From the NCBI GenBank assembly GCA_049999765.1, contig JBNGIQ010009496.1:610608-674607 (forward strand): a stretch of DNA of 64,000 bases, written 5' to 3'. Position 1 is the stretch's first letter. Every line of letters starts with the position of its first letter. The notes beneath the pieces were generated by a model. It worked only from the letters and a program-made list of their open reading frames with translations, was not told the origin of the DNA and did not search any database. Positions 61,373 through 64,000 of this stretch are shown piece by piece. The translations under genes and the position numbers were made by a program. The stretch is from Phaeoceros laevis. Taxonomy: Eukaryota > Anthocerotophyta > Anthocerotopsida > Notothyladales.

Positions 61373-61607
61373 TGTTGGGAAACCTAACACCCTGTTAGGG
61401 TTACATTAATTAAGTATATATATATATGCGACGCTGAATTATAGTCAGGATAGAGTTAGTTGAATGGGGTGACGGTTATAACCGTCACCCCGGCAGGACA
61501 AGTCTGTTGGCCATGAACATTCTTGTATCGACGTTATTCCTCTTAGCGCATTCTTGCAATACATGCCATGCTCGCATTATAAATCTGATGCTAAGTTAGG
61601 TTATTCA
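61373..61607 (+). repeat. 5' LTR of plus-strand copia element
   Basis: Begins TGTTGGGAAACC and ends GGTTATTCA three bases before the primer-binding site (about 235 bp). It holds a TATATATATATATG promoter-like stretch and a perfect 26-bp palindrome (61466-61491) built of GGGGTGACGGTTA and its complement. Confidence 0.8.
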
Positions 61608-61610
61608 ATA

Positions 61611-61622
61611 TGGTATCAGAGC
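61611..61622 (+). other. Primer-binding site of plus-strand copia element
   Basis: TGGTATCAGAGC, complementary to the initiator tRNA-Met 3' end. Identical to the site at 1424-1435. Confidence 0.95.
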
Positions 61623-61641
61623 CTGATTACGCAGAAGATTG

Positions 61642-62600
61642 CTATGGCGGCGTCAAACTACAGATTGATGTACTGGGTGCGCTGGCTGGAGTATCTGGCT
61701 CCGTCACTCGATGAAGAGTGGCAAGCAATGATTGCCGGCGCCATCAAGGGCATTCTGCGGCAGGAGGAACTGCGCAAGCGCATGCTTGGTTTCCGTGTTA
61801 AGAGGCGCCCGCACCGCAAGATGAAGGTCGCACTCTTGCGCCGGACCTGAAGGACCTGTATGCAAGAAAGATTGGTCAGAGGTGGCATTGTGGTTGCTAT
61901 ACACTGCTACGATGGAGTGGGGAGAGTTGGGTTGTGTGGCAGGATCCCTGCCGCACCTGGAGCTTACTTGCTGAAGCATGGATCAGAGGCGCAACTGATT
62001 TGGAAGGCCGCGTCGGGGAAGGAGGCACGTTTGCCAAGATCTGTACGAACCTAGGCCACGAGGGCGCTTCTCGCCCGATGACCACCTTGTGTACAGGTCA
62101 AGACAACCAAGCTTTATTCCTGCACAGCCAAGCTATCCAAGTCGCTTGCGTCACAGTCATGCACAGCTTGTAGAGGAGTCGTTTCATACCAACAGCTTTC
62201 GCCCACAAAGGTCTGCAGCATCTTCACAGCACCGTTATGCACCGCGGTCAAGGCAGGAGGCTTGTCGAACACCCGAGCGTAGTTTCATAGAGACTAAAGT
62301 TAGCCTAGAAGTAGACATTCTTGCTAGGCTAGTCAGGAACTCTGAGACAGCAGCAATTTAAAGGTCAAAGTTTGTGTTCAATGCACTTAACACAATACGT
62401 GCTCAGTTAGAGGTCATTAGCAGTAGATTAAATGTGTCTGAGACAAAGAATGTACTAGACTGCGTCCATGCTAATGTAAAACAGTCAGAAACTGTGAAGC
62501 CTGAACACATACCCCACGCTAGAATTTATAAATGCTGTTTAGAATGTCTCAATGCAATCTCTTGTCCTGTTGATGCACCTACCGAGGGTGCAAGTCAGCC
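61642..62600 (+). other. Pre-gag region of plus-strand copia element with decayed ORFs
   Basis: Nearly 1 kb between primer-binding site and gag is filled by short ORFs. The first starts at ATG 61644 (MAASNYRLMYWVRWLEYLAP) and is basic. Later ones (about 62089-62361 and 62374-62613) are interrupted by stops. The position parallels the pre-gag ORFs of the minus-strand element, but I see no clear protein similarity between the two. Confidence 0.4.
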
Positions 62601-62616
62601 CCCGTCCTTTTGAAAC

Positions 62617-64000
62617 TTGGAAGAAAACTCTAACGATGGCTTCGACCAAGCTCTTGAGTGGCAAATACTTGAGAGCATCAGGAACCTTTTTCTGGACAGT
62701 GAATCTGAGATGGAAAATCCTGAAACAGAAGAGCAACGTCGTGAGAGAGAGAGGAGGGAGAAGGAACGACGTGACAAACTTCGAGAAGAAAGAGAAAGAG
62801 AGGAAAGAGAGCAAAAACAAAGAGATGACAAGCTCCATGTAGTCAAAATTGACTTTAAAGAGAAAGATAGGCTTACCAGTGGCGTAAACTATGATGTCTG
62901 GGTGATGAGAATGCGTGGCTTCTTACGAGAGGCACAGCTGTAGGAGTATGTGACTGGGGACAACCCTCGACCTGAAGGTGATGAAGACCTGTTCAGCAGC
63001 TCCTCCAGCAAATACAAGACAGTCACACCAGAACAAAAGCGCTGGGATAAGTATGATGAAAAGGCACAAGGTGTGATTAGAGTAGGCCTCAGTGAATCAA
63101 TGCTATGAGTGTAATTGATTTCAGGACAACAAAGGAGATGTGGGATCACTTGGCCATGGTCTATCATGCCAAGGACATGATGACTAGAATGGCAGCATAA
63201 ACCAAATTTCACTCGCTGAGTATGAGAGAAGGTGAACCCATCGATCAGTTTGTCTCGCGGTTTCGAATTGCACGACAAAAGCTAGAACAAGCTGGAGGTC
63301 ATGTAAAGGAGCAGGATGCGTGCATGAGGTTTCTTGCATCATTACCTCCAAGTTATTCACACTTTGTCTCCAGCCAGAATGTCGTTTTGCGAATGGCGAG
63401 GCAGCTAGCCCTCGTTGCACATGTTGATGAAGAGGAGATTCCAGCATTGGAGTTTAATGAGTTGGTTGGTGCTCTCCTTCAAGAGGAGATGTCTAGACAC
63501 TCTGCTAAACCGCCAAGGAGCCAGGCTCTCTTCACAGCTAGGCCAAAGGGCCCACGTAGACCTGGGCAGCCACAAGGCAACAGGTTTCAAAGCAACAAAG
63601 GAAAGTGGTCAGCTTCAAGTGGACCTGGAGAAGGGTCAGGCTCAAAGAAAAGACCTGGAAATTGCAATAGGTGCGGGCTTCCCAACCATTGGGAAAGAGA
63701 CTGCAGGAAGAAGAAAAACAACGAACCTAGGCGGGTTCCTATGCCTGAGGCACATTCGGTGGCCAAGAAGGAGAAGACTTCGCCGTCGGTACTGTTGGTT
63801 TGTTCTCCTCCTAAACAGGTCTCCACACAAGCTGCATCATCTTCTGAATCTGAGTGCTGCATGAAAGGTAGTAAGCACAAGAAGATTAGATATGCTCACC
63901 AGGTTCTCACAGTTTGCTTGAATGCATCTAGCTCATGTGAAGGGAGTTGGTATGTTGACTCAGGGGCCACTACACATATCTGCTGTGACAGATCAGTCTT
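62617..64000 (+). pseudogene. Ty1/copia gag and protease start, degenerate (cut by window edge)
   Basis: Gag-pol N-terminal part of a Ty1/copia element. It starts with a Glu/Arg-rich coiled coil (about 62730-62830), then VKIDFKEKDRLTSGVNYDVW as in the element at 1-590. Conserved copia gag features follow: TTKEMWDHLAMVYHAKD, FHSLSMREGEPIDQFVSRFR and FLASLPPSYSHFV. A zinc knuckle CNRCGLPNHWERDC (63663-63704) follows a basic, Pro/Gly/Ser-rich linker. The protease begins with SWYVDSGATTHIC, where D-S-G is the catalytic motif. At least three in-frame stops (near 62941, 63106 and 63198) and a frame change show the copy is not functional. Integrase and reverse transcriptase would lie beyond the window. 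Confidence 0.88.

Overview
The window is nuclear DNA of a photosynthetic streptophyte, almost certainly a land plant. It carries a nuclear photosystem I subunit gene (PsaE) with a transit peptide, a STICHEL-type DnaX-like gene, a RimM/UDP-sugar pyrophosphorylase fusion gene, a plant ABCB transporter, a UPF0496 fragment, and Ty1/copia and Ty3/gypsy retroelements. Genes are intron-rich with mostly short introns (about 80-400 bp) and lie singly on both strands, with no operon logic. Compact genes embedded in AT-rich, repeat-littered spacers suggest a seed-free plant (moss, liverwort, lycophyte or fern), but I cannot name the species. The sequence is a draft: eight N-gaps are present, and two are flanked by identical 47-bp ends, which points to an assembler artefact.

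Layout. 1-2.4 kb: a Ty1/copia element (minus strand, cut by the window edge) abutting a Ty3/gypsy chromodomain tail and a probable LTR. 2.4-4.2 kb: unassigned ORFs, a 24-bp inverted repeat and an ATTC microsatellite. 4.2-6.1 kb: fragments of two unrelated genes in one orientation (a truncated RRP45-like exosome subunit and a broken coiled-coil protein). 6.7-8.0 kb: complete ICln gene. 8.5-9.2 kb: unknown ORF. 10.6-16.3 kb: complete 12-exon ABCB transporter. 16.9-17.4 kb: PsaE. 17.5-24.6 kb: AT-rich spacer with a UPF0496 fragment, a SAP-domain ORF and hAT (DUF659) remnants. 24.7-26.1 kb: GDSL esterase/lipase. 27.4-32.2 kb: STICHEL-like. 34.1-36.3 kb: PH-domain/coiled-coil gene, interrupted upstream by a gap. 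37.4-39.5 kb: PDCD2-like. 42.6-46.2 kb: RimM-UDPGP fusion. 46.8-47.6 kb: single-exon membrane protein, divergent from a small plus-strand ORF set at 47.9-48.5 kb. 49.1-51.4 kb: UDP-glucose 4-epimerase. 53.3-54.4 kb: F-box/kelch-like pseudogene. 54.5-61.4 kb: AT-rich spacer with tandem duplications and one GC-rich island carrying a tRNA-like B box. 61.4-64 kb: a second, degenerate Ty1/copia element on the plus strand.

The genes are typical housekeeping functions: plastid photosynthesis and rRNA maturation, snRNP methylosome (ICln), ribosome assembly (PDCD2-like), nucleotide sugars (UGE), transport (ABCB) and cell-shape control (STICHEL). No pathway cluster is apparent. The most noteworthy items are the composite gene-fragment block at 4.2-6.1 kb, the pre-gag ORFs of the copia elements, the TGACG-rich dyads in their LTRs, the tRNA-like GC island, the long acidic N-terminus and duplicated exon tail of the ABCB gene, and two probable GC-AG introns. 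I found nothing that I can defend as a wholly new biological system.
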